Source of the DNA: Flavisolibacter sp.
GTDB lineage: Bacteria > Bacteroidota > Bacteroidia > Chitinophagales > Chitinophagaceae
Assembly: GCA_013695175.1 (NCBI GenBank)
Contig: JACDAZ010000414.1
Coordinates: 1-19,290, forward strand
DNA length: 19,290 bases
Reading direction: 5' to 3'
Part shown: positions 1 to 8,012 of the stretch, one piece after another
Position numbering within the stretch: the stretch's first letter is position 1
How the letters are laid out: the number at the start of each line of letters is the position of its first letter
Position numbers and translations under genes: made by a program
Notes under the pieces: model-generated
Told to the model about the DNA's origin: nothing
What the model saw: only the letters and a program-made list of their open reading frames with translations
Databases searched by the model: none

Positions 1-57
1 CTTTTGAGGTATACACACTTTCCAGGCGTGCCTCTTCAACCACTCGAGCACCTCTCC
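1..57 (-). tRNA. tRNA-Ser(GGA), 3' part cut by window edge
   Basis: Read on the minus strand from 57 to 1, the sequence begins with acceptor strand GGAGAGG (57-51) and T8-G9. A D arm follows with stem CTC/GAG (48-46 with 34-32). The anticodon stem is CACGC/GTGTG (30-26 with 18-14), with a seven-base loop CTGGAAA. The anticodon is GGA at 23-21, which reads serine UCC/UCU codons. The text after the anticodon stem looks like the start of the long variable arm of a class II tRNA. The rest of that arm, the T arm and the acceptor 3' strand lie beyond position 1. The gene follows tatD on the same strand by about 56 bp. The match to bacterial tRNA-Ser(GGA) is recognised from memory, not from a covariance search. 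Confidence 0.9.
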
Positions 58-113
58 AAAATAAATCCTTTATTATCAATAAAACTTTTAAAGGGGGAGC
101 AAAAATACAATAA

Positions 114-875
114 CTACTTTAGATTGAAGACTTCCACTGCATTGGATGTGGTTATTTTAGCAACTTCTTCCACTTCCTTTCCTGTTAAAACAGCTAATTT
201 TTCAACCACATATTTTAAATAACTGCTTTCATTTCGCTTGCCCCTAAATGGTACAGGTGCCAGGTAAGGTGCATCCGTTTCAAGCACAACTTTATCCAAA
301 CCAATTTCAGTTATCACTTTTTCTAATCCAGAATTTTTAAAAGTAACCACTCCTCCAATACCCAAATAAAAACCTGATTTTATAATTTCTTTTGCCTGGC
401 TACTATTACCCGAAAAGCAGTGAAATATCCCTTGTAACCCACTGTACTCATTTACAACATCTATGCATTGTTCTATTGAATTACGGGAATGAATCACTAT
501 CGGCATCTTCAATTCCAAAGCTAATTCTATCTGTTTTCTAAAAGCTTCATATTGCTTTTCTTCAAAACTCCTGTCCCAGTAAAAATCCAAACCAATTTCA
601 CCAACTGCCAAAAAACTTCTTTTCTGTAACCACTCTTTTATAATTTCTAATTCTACCTCATAATCATCCCTAACAGAACATGGATGCAAACCCATCATGC
701 TATCACAAAAATTAAAATCATTATCTACCTGAAGTTGTTTCTCATGGGTTGAGGAATCAATTGCCGGCATAATAATTTTTGAAATTCCTTCCTTAGAAGA
801 AGCTTCAATAATTGAAACTCTATCACTGTCAAATTCAGGTAAATATATGTGGGCATGCGTATCGATCAATTCCAT
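114..875 (-). CDS. TatD family metal-dependent hydrolase (DNase)
   Basis: A 253-residue TatD-family amidohydrolase-fold enzyme, the usual length for the family. Members are metal-dependent deoxyribonucleases with 3'-5' exonuclease activity, and some act on other substrates, so the exact substrate is open. All expected metal or catalytic residues are visible: DTHAH (His7, His9), Glu93 in VGEIGLDFYWD, His129 in IVIHSRN, His152 in FHCFSG and Asp201 in LETDAPYLAP. The start is the ATG at 875, directly before the conserved first strand. There is no signal peptide, so it should be cytoplasmic. A tRNA-Ser gene lies downstream on the same strand, and a 401-bp gap separates it from the deacetylase gene upstream. 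No consensus -7 element is clear before the start. Confidence 0.93.
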   Translation of the reverse strand: MELIDTHAHIYLPEFDSDRVSIIEASSKEGISKIIMPAIDSSTHEKQLQVDNDFNFCDSMMGLHPCSVRDDYEVELEIIKEWLQKRSFLAVGEIGLDFYWDRSFEEKQYEAFRKQIELALELKMPIVIHSRNSIEQCIDVVNEYSGLQGIFHCFSGNSSQAKEIIKSGFYLGIGGVVTFKNSGLEKVITEIGLDKVVLETDAPYLAPVPFRGKRNESSYLKYVVEKLAVLTGKEVEEVAKITTSNAVEVFNLK

Positions 876-1241
876 TAAAATCTTTTAGTAGTGAAGAAAC
901 ATCAAGTCCATATAATTTAATGTTTAAACTTTAAATAATAACCTCATTGTCATTGCAAAGGTCTTACATCATTCATTTAAAAAAGGAAAACAAAAAAACT
1001 CCGGTAAAGCAATGTCACATCTTCCCCCAATTGATTGTAAACCAATAAATAACACCAGCCTGCTTCTGCAACATTGTTTTGAATCCCACCTTAATTAATA
1101 GTATATTTTGAATCAAACTTTCTAAACAAATTATTTCCGTGGATTTAATGGTAATAAAAAGCTTTAAAAAACTGGTTATAAATTACTTTGTGCTAATATA
1201 AAAAATGTTATACCTTTAAATCAGTTTTCATAGGGTACGGA
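876..1241. other. AT-rich non-coding stretch, no feature recognised
   Basis: This gap lies between tatD and the deacetylase terminator. I checked both strands for tRNA-like folds, long inverted repeats, coding potential and promoter motifs. Only scattered short repeats turn up, such as TTTTGAATC twice near 1077 and 1107, and very short open frames. It must hold the tatD promoter, but no TAnnTTTG element with sensible spacing is evident. It may simply be spacer. Confidence 0.5.
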
Positions 1242-1273
1242 TTAAAAACGGGCCAGGGTTTCTACCCAGGCCC
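1242..1273 (-). terminator. Rho-independent terminator of the deacetylase gene
   Basis: A ten-pair GC-rich stem with one A/A mismatch (1250-1259 with 1264-1273) closes on a four-base loop. On the minus strand it is followed by GTTTTTAAT. It starts only a few bases after the TAA of the deacetylase gene, which is classic intrinsic terminator geometry. Confidence 0.85.
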
Positions 1274-1276
1274 TAA

Positions 1277-1933
1277 TTATTTATAGACCTCCCGGTTCAT
1301 TTTTTGCTTTATTTTTTCAAACGTATACCCTCTTTTTTCAAAATTTTCCAGGACTAACGGTAGTGCATACCTTAAATTTTTATACGCTTTTTCACTATCA
1401 TGAAAAACTATAATAGATCCCGGAACAGAATTCTTTAATACATGCTGAAGACACTGCTCTGGCGTAAAACTATTATCGAAATCTGCACTTAATACATCCC
1501 ACATTATTATTCGTGCTTCATCACCTAAAGTTTTTCTTATTCCTTCCACGTTACTGCTTCGTATACGTCCATAAGGCGGTCGAAATAAAGATGAAGTTAT
1601 AAAAGCAGCGGCTTCTTGTATATCCCTTTCATATTGTTGCGCAGATGCTTTCCATGCATTCAAATGATTGTATGTATGATTACCTACACCATGACCTTCT
1701 TCTACTATACGTTCATATATGCTCCTGTGCCTTTCTACATTTTTTCCAATACAAAAAAATGTCGCATGAGCGTTGTACTTTTTCAGTTCGTCCATAACCC
1801 ATGTTGTTATTTCAGGATGTGGCCCATCATCAAAAGTTAAATAAACAGCAGCTTCTTTTTGAGAAAAGTTCCAAATATAGTTTGGAAAGATTTTTTTTAA
1901 CCACCATGGAGTTTTTATAAAATAACGATGCAT
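1277..1933 (-). CDS. Polysaccharide deacetylase (NodB homology domain, CE4)
   Basis: A 218-residue protein that is almost entirely a NodB/CE4 domain; such enzymes remove N- or O-acetyl groups from peptidoglycan or other glycans. The motifs appear in order: TFDDGP (33-38, with catalytic base and metal Asp35/Asp36), H-x3-H (His86, His90) metal ligands, RPPYG (118-122), the WD motif around 145 and FHDS with His178. The catalytic set is therefore complete. The N-terminus is aromatic and basic but shows no signal peptide or clear membrane helix, so export is not evident and its substrate is unknown. The ATG at 1933 sits only five bases after a consensus -7 element. The gene diverges from gltX and ends in a strong terminator. 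Confidence 0.92.
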   Translation of the reverse strand: MHRYFIKTPWWLKKIFPNYIWNFSQKEAAVYLTFDDGPHPEITTWVMDELKKYNAHATFFCIGKNVERHRSIYERIVEEGHGVGNHTYNHLNAWKASAQQYERDIQEAAAFITSSLFRPPYGRIRSSNVEGIRKTLGDEARIIMWDVLSADFDNSFTPEQCLQHVLKNSVPGSIIVFHDSEKAYKNLRYALPLVLENFEKRGYTFEKIKQKMNREVYK

Positions 1934-1938
1934 CTTTT

Positions 1939-1946
1939 CAAAGTTA
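1939..1946 (-). promoter_or_regulatory. -7 promoter element TAACTTTG before the deacetylase gene
   Basis: Exact match to the Bacteroidota -7 consensus TAnnTTTG, ending five bases before the ATG at 1933. No clear TTTG -33 box is seen at the expected distance. If used, transcription would start at or next to the start codon. Confidence 0.55.
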
Positions 1947-2046
1947 AGCAGCGATTAAGAGGAACTTAAATTAAAAATAACTGCTACTTCTGAAAAACCT
2001 GCAAGTGTAAATAAAGGTTCATTAAAAAGCCGCTTAAAAAATATAT

Positions 2047-2054
2047 TACTTTTG
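2047..2054 (+). promoter_or_regulatory. -7 promoter element TACTTTTG before gltX
   Basis: Exact match to TAnnTTTG, ending six bases before the ATG at 2061. It overlaps an in-frame TTG at 2052, which argues against that TTG as the start codon. No obvious -33 TTTG box is present. Confidence 0.55.
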
Positions 2055-2060
2055 CCGCTT

Positions 2061-3587
2061 ATGCAGCAAGAGGTTAGAGTAAGGTTTGCCCCCAGTCCAA
2101 CAGGTGGTTTACATATAGGAGGTGTAAGAACAGTTTTATATAATTACCTGTTTGCAAAAAAACACAATGGAAAATTTATTTTACGAATAGAAGATACAGA
2201 TCAATCCCGTTATGTGGCAGGTGCTGAGGAATATATTTATGAAACTTTAAGCTGGTGCGGATTAGTACCGGATGAAAGCCCTAAACACGGAGGCAACTAT
2301 GGTCCTTACAGGCAAAGTGAACGAAAAGAATTATATAGAAAATATGCAGAACAATTAATTTCAGCAGGGCAGGCATATTATGCTTTTGACACTCCCGAAG
2401 ATTTAGAGAAAATGAAATTGCGGGTTAAAACGGATGAAAACACCAATCCCCAATATGATCATTCAGTAAGAATGGAAATGAAAAATTCGCTTTCATTACC
2501 TGCTTCCGAAGTTGACCAATTGTTATCTGCTAGTACACCTTATGTTATTCGCATAAAAATGCCCGAAAATGAAAATATTACCCTGCATGATATGATTCGG
2601 GGTGAAGTACATTTTCATTCGCATATTGCAGATGATAAAGTGTTATTGAAAGCTGATGGTATGCCTACTTACCATTTAGCTGTTGTAGTAGATGATTATT
2701 TAATGAAAATAACACATGCTTTTCGTGGTGAAGAGTGGTTACCCAGTGCACCCGTACATATTTTATTGTGGAGATATTTATTTGGAGAAGATGCCATGCC
2801 TGAATGGGCACATTTTCCCTTAATACTTGGCCCATCAGGTAAATTAAGTAAACGTGACGGAGCTAAATATGGTTTCCCGGTTTTTGCCATGAGCTGGAAT
2901 GATAAGTCAAAAGGTGAAACAACGGAAGGCTTTAGAGAAAGAGGATTCTTACCCGAAGCTTTAATAAACCTGCTTGCTTTGTTAGGATGGAATGATGGCA
3001 CTGAAAAAGAAATCTTTACATTGGAAGAATTAATAGATAGCTTTTCAATTGAAAAAGTTCATAAAGGAGGAGCCAAATTTGATTTCGACAAAGCAAAATG
3101 GTTCAACCATGAATGGATTAAAAAACTTTCTGCTGATGATTTAGCTAAAAAAGTTAAAACAGTTATTTCCGGTAAGGGGGTTGCTGTTAAAGATGAAAAA
3201 CAGCTTTATAAAATTATTTCTTTAGTAAAAGACAGGTGTACTGTACTACCCGATTTTTGGGAGCAAAGTTTTTTCTTTTTTCGGGAACCGGATCAATATG
3301 ATACTGAAAGCATAAAAGCAAAATGGGGTGAAGACAAAAAAAGATTTTTCGAAAACTTTATAAAAGAACTTGGAGCCATTCCTGAATGGGGAAGTGCATT
3401 TATAGAAAGTGCATTTAAAAATTTAGCTGCTGTTTGTAATATTAAACCCGGTGAACTGCAATTGCCTTTTCGCATCATGCTGGTTGGTGGCAAATTTGGT
3501 CCTCCTGTATTTGATATAGCAGATGTGCTAGGCAAGAAAGAAACTATAGAACGTATTACCAAAGCATTATTGAAATTTGATCAATGA
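2061..3587 (+). CDS. gltX: Glutamyl-tRNA synthetase
   Basis: Class I aminoacyl-tRNA synthetase that charges tRNA-Glu with glutamate in the cytoplasm. From the ATG at 2061 it is 508 residues long, normal for Bacteroidota GltX. The N-terminal Rossmann fold carries the HIGH-type motif within [14 protein letters not shown] (residues 11-24). The second ATP motif is KLSKR at 261-265, and the C-terminal helical part is the anticodon-binding region. No cysteine zinc knuckle stands out in the connecting region. A TTG at 2052 is in frame, but it would place the start inside the -7 element, so I chose ATG 2061, directly before the conserved [13 protein letters not shown] start. The last four bases (ATGA) overlap the start of the B12-binding gene, so the two are probably translationally coupled. 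Confidence 0.96.
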   Translation: MQQEVRVRFAPSPTGGLHIGGVRTVLYNYLFAKKHNGKFILRIEDTDQSRYVAGAEEYIYETLSWCGLVPDESPKHGGNYGPYRQSERKELYRKYAEQLISAGQAYYAFDTPEDLEKMKLRVKTDENTNPQYDHSVRMEMKNSLSLPASEVDQLLSASTPYVIRIKMPENENITLHDMIRGEVHFHSHIADDKVLLKADGMPTYHLAVVVDDYLMKITHAFRGEEWLPSAPVHILLWRYLFGEDAMPEWAHFPLILGPSGKLSKRDGAKYGFPVFAMSWNDKSKGETTEGFRERGFLPEALINLLALLGWNDGTEKEIFTLEELIDSFSIEKVHKGGAKFDFDKAKWFNHEWIKKLSADDLAKKVKTVISGKGVAVKDEKQLYKIISLVKDRCTVLPDFWEQSFFFFREPDQYDTESIKAKWGEDKKRFFENFIKELGAIPEWGSAFIESAFKNLAAVCNIKPGELQLPFRIMLVGGKFGPPVFDIADVLGKKETIERITKALLKFDQ

Positions 3588-3991
3588 ACAGACCTATACG
3601 CGTATTAATTGCTAAAGTTGGGTTAGATGGTCATGACCGTGGCGCAAAAGTGATTGCTACTGCTTTAAGAGATGCCGGTATGGAAGTAATTTATACAGGT
3701 CTCAGGCAAACACCTGAGATGGTAGTAAATGCTGCCTTGCAGGAAGATGTAGATGCTATAGGAATTAGTATACTTTCAGGTGCACACATGACGGTGTTTC
3801 CGAAAGTAGCCGCATTGATGAAGGAAAAAGAAATGGATGATGTATTACTTACCGGTGGTGGAATTATTCCAGAAGATGAAATGCTACAATTACAGGAAAA
3901 GGGAGTTGGAAAATTATTTGCACCGGGCACTCCTACAACTGATATTGCAGCTTATATTAAAGATTGGGTTAAGGAACATCGCAGCTTTTAA
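3584..3991 (+). CDS. Stand-alone cobalamin-binding subunit, methylmalonyl-CoA mutase C-terminal type
   Basis: A 135-residue protein that is a single B12-binding Rossmann domain. The cobalamin signature DxHxxG is intact (Asp15, His17, Gly20 in GLDGHDRG), with His17 the expected lower cobalt ligand. It is followed by the S-x-L segment (SILSGAH) and the GG turn (LLTGGG). It resembles the small subunit of two-subunit methylmalonyl-CoA or isobutyryl-CoA mutases and carries no catalytic TIM-barrel domain of its own, so it should pair with a large subunit encoded elsewhere. It overlaps gltX by 4 bp and is followed after 11 bp by an enoyl-CoA hydratase. The methylmalonyl-CoA epimerase at 15661 supports a mutase role. 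Which acyl-CoA it serves cannot be read from the sequence. Confidence 0.9.
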   Translation: MNRPIRVLIAKVGLDGHDRGAKVIATALRDAGMEVIYTGLRQTPEMVVNAALQEDVDAIGISILSGAHMTVFPKVAALMKEKEMDDVLLTGGGIIPEDEMLQLQEKGVGKLFAPGTPTTDIAAYIKDWVKEHRSF

Positions 3992-4002
3992 AAAACAATA
4001 TA

Positions 4003-4779
4003 ATGTATAGTACACTGATAACTTCTTTAGATGCAGGAATATTAACCATTACTGTTAACAGACCGGATAAACTTAATGCTCTTAATAAAGAAGTGATGGC
4101 TGATCTGGATGCTGTTTCATCTGATATGGCAACCAATGAAGAAATAAAAGGAGTTATCCTAACTGGTTCAGGAACGAAAGCTTTTGTTGCAGGTGCAGAT
4201 ATATCTGAATTTATTGACCTTACAAGAGGCGAAGGATTGGACCTTGCAAGAAGGGGACAGGAAATTTTTTTCAAATTTGAAAATTCTTCAAAGCCGGTAA
4301 TTGCTGCAGTGAATGGTTTTGCCTTAGGTGGCGGTTGTGAACTTGCAATGGCCTGTCATTTTAGAATTGCATCGGAGAATGCCAAATTTGGACAACCGGA
4401 AGTTAACCTTGGGCTGATACCCGGTTATGGTGGTACGCAACGTTTAGTACAATTAATAGGTAAAGGACGTACATTGGAACTGTTGATGACAGGCAATATG
4501 ATAGATGCGCAAACAGCGTTACAATATGGATTGGTAAATCATGTTGTTACCCTGGAAGAACTGATTACAAAAGCAAGATCTATAATGGATGTCATATTAT
4601 CAAAAGCACCTTTTGCTATTGGTAAATGTATAGCTGCAGCCAATGCGGTTTATGATAATGAAAAAATGGGTTATGAAGTGGAACTGGAAGCTTTTGGAGA
4701 TTGCTTTGGAACAGAAGACAAAAAAGAAGGCACTTCTGCTTTTCTTGAAAAAAGAAAACCCGTTTTCAAAGGAAATTAA
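4003..4779 (+). CDS. Enoyl-CoA hydratase/isomerase (crotonase) family protein
   Basis: A 258-residue crotonase, the standard length. Both catalytic glutamates of enoyl-CoA hydratase are present: Glu113 in GGGCELAMAC and Glu133 in GQPEVNLGLIPG. The oxyanion-hole segments are FVAGADI (61-67) and GGGCEL. It should therefore hydrate 2-enoyl-CoA esters to 3-hydroxyacyl-CoA in the cytoplasm, in fatty-acid or branched amino-acid breakdown or the 3-hydroxybutyryl-CoA branch. Chain-length preference cannot be told from sequence. It is third in the plus-strand unit after gltX and the B12-binding subunit, 11 bp after the latter. Its TAA overlaps the stop codon of the opposing NlpC/P60 gene, leaving no space for a private terminator. 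Confidence 0.93.
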   Translation: MYSTLITSLDAGILTITVNRPDKLNALNKEVMADLDAVSSDMATNEEIKGVILTGSGTKAFVAGADISEFIDLTRGEGLDLARRGQEIFFKFENSSKPVIAAVNGFALGGGCELAMACHFRIASENAKFGQPEVNLGLIPGYGGTQRLVQLIGKGRTLELLMTGNMIDAQTALQYGLVNHVVTLEELITKARSIMDVILSKAPFAIGKCIAAANAVYDNEKMGYEVELEAFGDCFGTEDKKEGTSAFLEKRKPVFKGN

Positions 4780-5411
4780 TTGTTCTGAGGAAAGATCCTG
4801 ATTGTCTTTACATATCTGATTTTGTAATAGTCACCTAACTCAGTTATAGTGACTCCATAGGCTTTCCCCGATGTAGAATGAATAAAATTTATTTTTCCCT
4901 TATTATTTTCTACTACAATACCCATATGACCAACATGTTTTTCCATTGGATTGGTACCGGTAAATAAAACAAGATCTCCCGGCTTTGACTGCTCTTCGGG
5001 TACATGCTGACCTACATCGGTAAAGTCAACTGAAGAACGCGGTACTGCTATATTAAAATGATTAAAAACATAGGTTATGAATCCGGAGCAATCAAAACCA
5101 TTTGCAGGATTTGTTGATCCCCATAAATAAGGAATGCCAATTAACGTTTTAGCGAATGCTATTAATTCTGCAGGATTAGTAGTGCCGGTATTTACGACAT
5201 GTGATGGTGTAATAACGGGTAGATTCGGAAGTTGAGTATTATCTATTATAGCAGTATCGGCTAAATTCAAAATAGTATCTTTTGCCTGTAAGGTATCACC
5301 AACAGAAAAAGAACTAACTATTCCATCATTATTTGCAGGAACACTCCAATGGCAGGATAATATAAAAAAACTGCCTAAGAAAAATATAATATTTCCAGGA
5401 AAGCGATTCAT
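4776..5411 (-). CDS. NlpC/P60 family lipoprotein (putative cell-wall hydrolase)
   Basis: A 211-residue secreted cysteine peptidase of the NlpC/P60 family, which typically cuts D-Glu-diaminopimelate links in peptidoglycan stem peptides. A hydrophobic signal ends in lipobox FILSC with Cys20, so it should be a lipoprotein matured by LspA, which is also in this window. A low-complexity linker (about 21-78) leads to the catalytic domain. The triad is complete: Cys108 in GFDCSGF, His162 in GHMGI and His178 in FIHSTS. The ATG at 5411 immediately precedes the signal peptide. The gene is convergent with the hydratase and overlaps its stop by 4 bp, and it diverges from fumC. No clear -7 element is seen. 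Confidence 0.92.
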   Translation of the reverse strand: MNRFPGNIIFFLGSFFILSCHWSVPANNDGIVSSFSVGDTLQAKDTILNLADTAIIDNTQLPNLPVITPSHVVNTGTTNPAELIAFAKTLIGIPYLWGSTNPANGFDCSGFITYVFNHFNIAVPRSSVDFTDVGQHVPEEQSKPGDLVLFTGTNPMEKHVGHMGIVVENNKGKINFIHSTSGKAYGVTITELGDYYKIRYVKTIRIFPQNN

Positions 5412-5467
5412 ATTCTATTAATAACAAAAACGGAACCAACCTCATAAAGTTCAGTAAAGGGGAAACG

Positions 5468-5475
5468 TATATTTG
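5468..5475 (+). promoter_or_regulatory. -7 promoter element TATATTTG before fumC
   Basis: Exact TAnnTTTG match ending 19 bases before the ATG of fumC. The predicted leader is short and A-rich, as is usual in Bacteroidota, with no Shine-Dalgarno sequence. No convincing -33 box is seen. Confidence 0.6.
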
Positions 5476-5494
5476 TGCCCATAAAATAAAAATC

Positions 5495-6895
5495 ATGGAT
5501 TACAGGATTGAGAAAGATACCATGGGGGAAGTAAAAGTACCTGCCGATGCTGTTTATGGTGCTCAAACCCAAAGGAGTATAGATAATTTTAAGATAGCAC
5601 AGGACATTAATAAAATGCCCATTGAAATAATACGTGCTTTTGCTTACCTGAAGAAAGCTGCTGCTATAACTAATTCTGAAGCAGGTGTTTTACCCGCTGA
5701 AAAAAAAGATCTTATATCGCTTGCCTGCGATGAAATTTTAGAAGGAAAATTAGATGAATATTTTCCTTTAGTGGTTTGGCAAACAGGCAGCGGAACACAA
5801 AGCAATATGAATGTAAATGAAGTTATTGCTTATCGTGCGCATGTCATTAATGGGGGTAAGTTAACAGATAAAGAAAAAATTCTTCATCCTAATGATGATG
5901 TTAATAAATCACAATCATCCAATGATACTTTTCCTACAGCTATGCACATAGCAGCTTATAAAATTTTAGTAGAACTCACTATACCGGGAATTGAAAAATT
6001 AAGGGATACACTGGCAGAAAAAAGTAAGCAATTCATGAATGTGGTTAAGATTGGCCGTACCCATTTTATGGATGCTACACCACTAACTGTTGGACAGGAA
6101 TTCAGTGGTTATGTAAGCCAGTTAAATCATGGAATAAAAGCATTAAAAAATACATTGCCCCATTTATCAGAACTTGCTTTAGGCGGCACTGCGGTTGGCA
6201 CAGGTATTAATACACCAGAAGGTTATTCGGAAAACGTTGCTCAGCACATTGCTACACTAACAGGACTTCCCTTTGTAACTGCAGAAAATAAATTTGAAGC
6301 GCTTGCAGCACATGACGCTATTGTTGAAAGCCATGGTGCATTAAAAACAGTAGCAGCCAGTTTAATGAAAATTGCAAATGATATCCGCATTTTATCATCA
6401 GGACCGCGTTCCGGAATTGGAGAAATATTTATACCTGACAATGAACCCGGATCTTCCATTATGCCCGGTAAAGTTAATCCTACTCAATGCGAAGCATTGA
6501 CCATGATAGCAGCACAAGTTTTAGGAAATGATGTTTCAATTAATATAGGTGGGTCAATGGGACATTTTGAACTGAATGTTTTTAAACCTATGATGATCTA
6601 TAACTTTTTGCACAGTGCACGTTTAATCGGTGATGGTTGTGTAAGCTTTAATGATAAATGTGCTATTGGTATTAAACCTATTGAAGAAAACATTAAAAAG
6701 CACCTTGATAATTCTTTAATGCTGGTAACCGCATTAAATACCAAAATAGGATACTATAAAGCAGCAGAAATAGCACAAAAGGCACATAAAGAAGGAACTA
6801 CATTAAAAGAAATGGCTGTTAAATTAGGGTATGTAACGCCGGAAGAGTTTGATGAATGGGTAATCCCCGGGAATATGGTAGGTAAATTAAATTAA
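5495..6895 (+). CDS. fumC: Class II fumarate hydratase
   Basis: Iron-independent fumarase converting fumarate to L-malate in the TCA cycle; active as a cytoplasmic tetramer. The 466-residue length matches class II fumarases. Visible signatures are [14 protein letters not shown] (97-110), [14 protein letters not shown] (131-144), the catalytic His190 in [11 protein letters not shown] and the mobile-loop motif [10 protein letters not shown] (319-328), which holds the catalytic serine. These features separate it from aspartase and argininosuccinate lyase relatives; the FumC-type HPNDDVN segment makes fumarase the better call than aspartase. It has its own promoter and is divergent from the NlpC/P60 gene. 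Downstream lies a weak hairpin and then a small unknown gene. Confidence 0.96.
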   Translation: MDYRIEKDTMGEVKVPADAVYGAQTQRSIDNFKIAQDINKMPIEIIRAFAYLKKAAAITNSEAGVLPAEKKDLISLACDEILEGKLDEYFPLVVWQTGSGTQSNMNVNEVIAYRAHVINGGKLTDKEKILHPNDDVNKSQSSNDTFPTAMHIAAYKILVELTIPGIEKLRDTLAEKSKQFMNVVKIGRTHFMDATPLTVGQEFSGYVSQLNHGIKALKNTLPHLSELALGGTAVGTGINTPEGYSENVAQHIATLTGLPFVTAENKFEALAAHDAIVESHGALKTVAASLMKIANDIRILSSGPRSGIGEIFIPDNEPGSSIMPGKVNPTQCEALTMIAAQVLGNDVSINIGGSMGHFELNVFKPMMIYNFLHSARLIGDGCVSFNDKCAIGIKPIEENIKKHLDNSLMLVTALNTKIGYYKAAEIAQKAHKEGTTLKEMAVKLGYVTPEEFDEWVIPGNMVGKLN

Positions 6896-6900
6896 TTATT

Positions 6901-6925
6901 AAAGAGGTGGGGTTTTTCTCTTTTT
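6901..6925 (+). terminator. Possible weak terminator after fumC
   Basis: AAAGAG (6901-6906) can pair with CTCTTT (6918-6923) around an 11-base loop, with T residues at the end. The hairpin starts five bases after the fumC stop. The stem is short and AT-rich, so termination is uncertain. Confidence 0.35.
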
Positions 6926-6926
6926 G

Positions 6927-7226
6927 ATGCGCTTGCAAAGCAGAAACATTTATTATACTTTAACAGGAGCGTATGTGAATACATCTGCTAATCCAAATCC
7001 AATGACTATGAAAAAGCTAATTCAAACCCTATCCATTCCTGAACCTGATTTAAATGGTAACCAGGAGCAGAAACAGGTTTTACCCTCCTTTAGTACACAT
7101 TTAACCATAGCCAGTATAAATTACAAAGAGAACCGGCTATCGCCATTTAAATCATTATTCAGGATAAGTGCTTTAGTACAGGATCAACAAAACTGGAATG
7201 AAGAATGGTTCGGGCAATATGAGTAA
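6927..7226 (+). CDS. Small hypothetical protein
   Basis: I do not recognise this gene. The frame encodes 99 residues from ATG 6927, or 74 from ATG 7002 in the stretch MTMKKLIQTL. The later start looks more natural, because the first 25 residues have little protein character and lie just after the possible fumC terminator. The product is polar and soluble with no signal peptide, membrane segment or cysteine. Its C-terminal part is rich in Gln, Asn and Trp and ends in NEEWFGQYE. Codon choice resembles that of its neighbours. It ends directly against the lspA stop codon on the other strand with zero spacing, a tight packing that mildly favours a real gene. It could also be a chance frame. Confidence 0.45.
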   Translation: MRLQSRNIYYTLTGAYVNTSANPNPMTMKKLIQTLSIPEPDLNGNQEQKQVLPSFSTHLTIASINYKENRLSPFKSLFRISALVQDQQNWNEEWFGQYE

Positions 7227-7898
7227 TTACATTACCTGTGCACGATCACTTGTTTCTGTTGATGTTTCTACAGTAGGATGTGTTTCTTCTTCGTGTTCTT
7301 TTCGTAAAAATCTTTTTTGAAAAATCAATAAAGTAATAACTCCAATAGATATAGAGGCATCAGCAATATTGAAAATAGGGCTGAAGAATTCAAATTCCCT
7401 GCCTCCTAAACCCGGAAACCATTCAGGATAAGTGGTTCTTACAATGGGGAAATATAACATATCTACTACATGCCCATATAATAAGCCTGCATAACCTTTA
7501 TCCGGCATAAACGTAGCAACAGTGTTATAATCAGTCGCTGAAAAAATTAATCCATAAAACATACTGTCAATAAGATTTCCTAATGCACCTGCATAAATTA
7601 ATGAAGCACAAACAATAAATCCGGTAGTATATTTCTCTCTAATAATTTTTACCAGGTACCATGTTCCGAAAATAACAGCTACCAATCTAAATAAGGTCAG
7701 GAACATTTTACCCCAATCGCCTCCAAATTTCCAACCCCAGGCCATGCCTTCATTTTCAATAAAATAAAGCCTGAACCACTCCAGTCCTAAAACATTGGTT
7801 ACATGCCCAAATGGAAAAGTTGTTTTGATCCAAAATTTTAAAGTCTGGTCAGCAATAATGATAGCCGCAATTAATAAAAAAGAAGAGCGAAGCCTCAC
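7227..7898 (-). CDS. lspA: Lipoprotein signal peptidase (signal peptidase II)
   Basis: Inner-membrane aspartyl protease that removes signal peptides from diacylglyceryl-prolipoproteins. Candidate substrates in this window are the NlpC/P60 protein and the PQQ-type lipoprotein. It is 223 residues long, longer than E. coli LspA (about 164) because of an insert between the two catalytic motifs and a charged C-terminal tail; the insert is usual in Bacteroidota. The catalytic aspartates are Asp111 in GNLIDSMFYG and Asp180 in FNIADASIS. Four hydrophobic segments are visible (about 7-22, 63-83, 93-110 and 174-193). The start is GTG at 7898; an overlapping ATG at 7900 meets TGA at once and cannot be used. 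A consensus -7 element lies 18 bases upstream. Confidence 0.94.
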   Translation of the reverse strand: MRLRSSFLLIAAIIIADQTLKFWIKTTFPFGHVTNVLGLEWFRLYFIENEGMAWGWKFGGDWGKMFLTLFRLVAVIFGTWYLVKIIREKYTTGFIVCASLIYAGALGNLIDSMFYGLIFSATDYNTVATFMPDKGYAGLLYGHVVDMLYFPIVRTTYPEWFPGLGGREFEFFSPIFNIADASISIGVITLLIFQKRFLRKEHEEETHPTVETSTETSDRAQVM

Positions 7899-7916
7899 AT
7901 AAAAATTTTAAGTGGA

Positions 7917-7924
7917 CAAAGATA
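7917..7924 (-). promoter_or_regulatory. -7 promoter element TATCTTTG before lspA
   Basis: Exact TAnnTTTG match ending 18 bases before the GTG start of lspA. It suggests that lspA has its own promoter rather than depending only on readthrough from murF-alr. Confidence 0.6.
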
Positions 7925-7962
7925 AGGGTTGAAACTGCTCACTATAACTTTAGCAAAAGTGG

Positions 7963-8004
7963 GTTTAACAAACAGGTTATCCTGGTAGCGGATATTTGTT
8001 AAAC
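7963..8004. repeat. Compound inverted repeat between murF-alr and lspA
   Basis: GTTTAACAAA (7963-7972) pairs perfectly with TTTGTTAAAC (7995-8004). Nested inside, TATCC (7978-7982) pairs with GGATA (7990-7994) around a seven-base loop, leaving a five-base bulge CAGGT on one side. AACAGGT is also directly repeated (7971-7977 and 8002-8008). The structure starts 8 bp after the murF-alr stop and lies 38 bp upstream of the lspA -7 element. On the minus strand it is followed by CCACTTTTGC, a poor T tract, so it is either a weak terminator or a protein-binding or RNA-stability element. Confidence 0.7.
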
Positions 8005-8012
8005 AGGTGTTC

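Noticed and set aside
876..1241. Small RNA or tRNA in the tatD-deacetylase gap
   Set aside because: No cloverleaf, strong stem or promoter-terminator pair could be found; only short scattered repeats.
2052..2060. TTG at 2052 as the gltX start
   Set aside because: It lies inside the -7 promoter element, and the conserved protein start is at ATG 2061.
3691..4274. Minus-strand open frames opposite the B12-binding and hydratase genes
   Set aside because: Serine- and proline-rich antisense shadows with no own promoter or motif.
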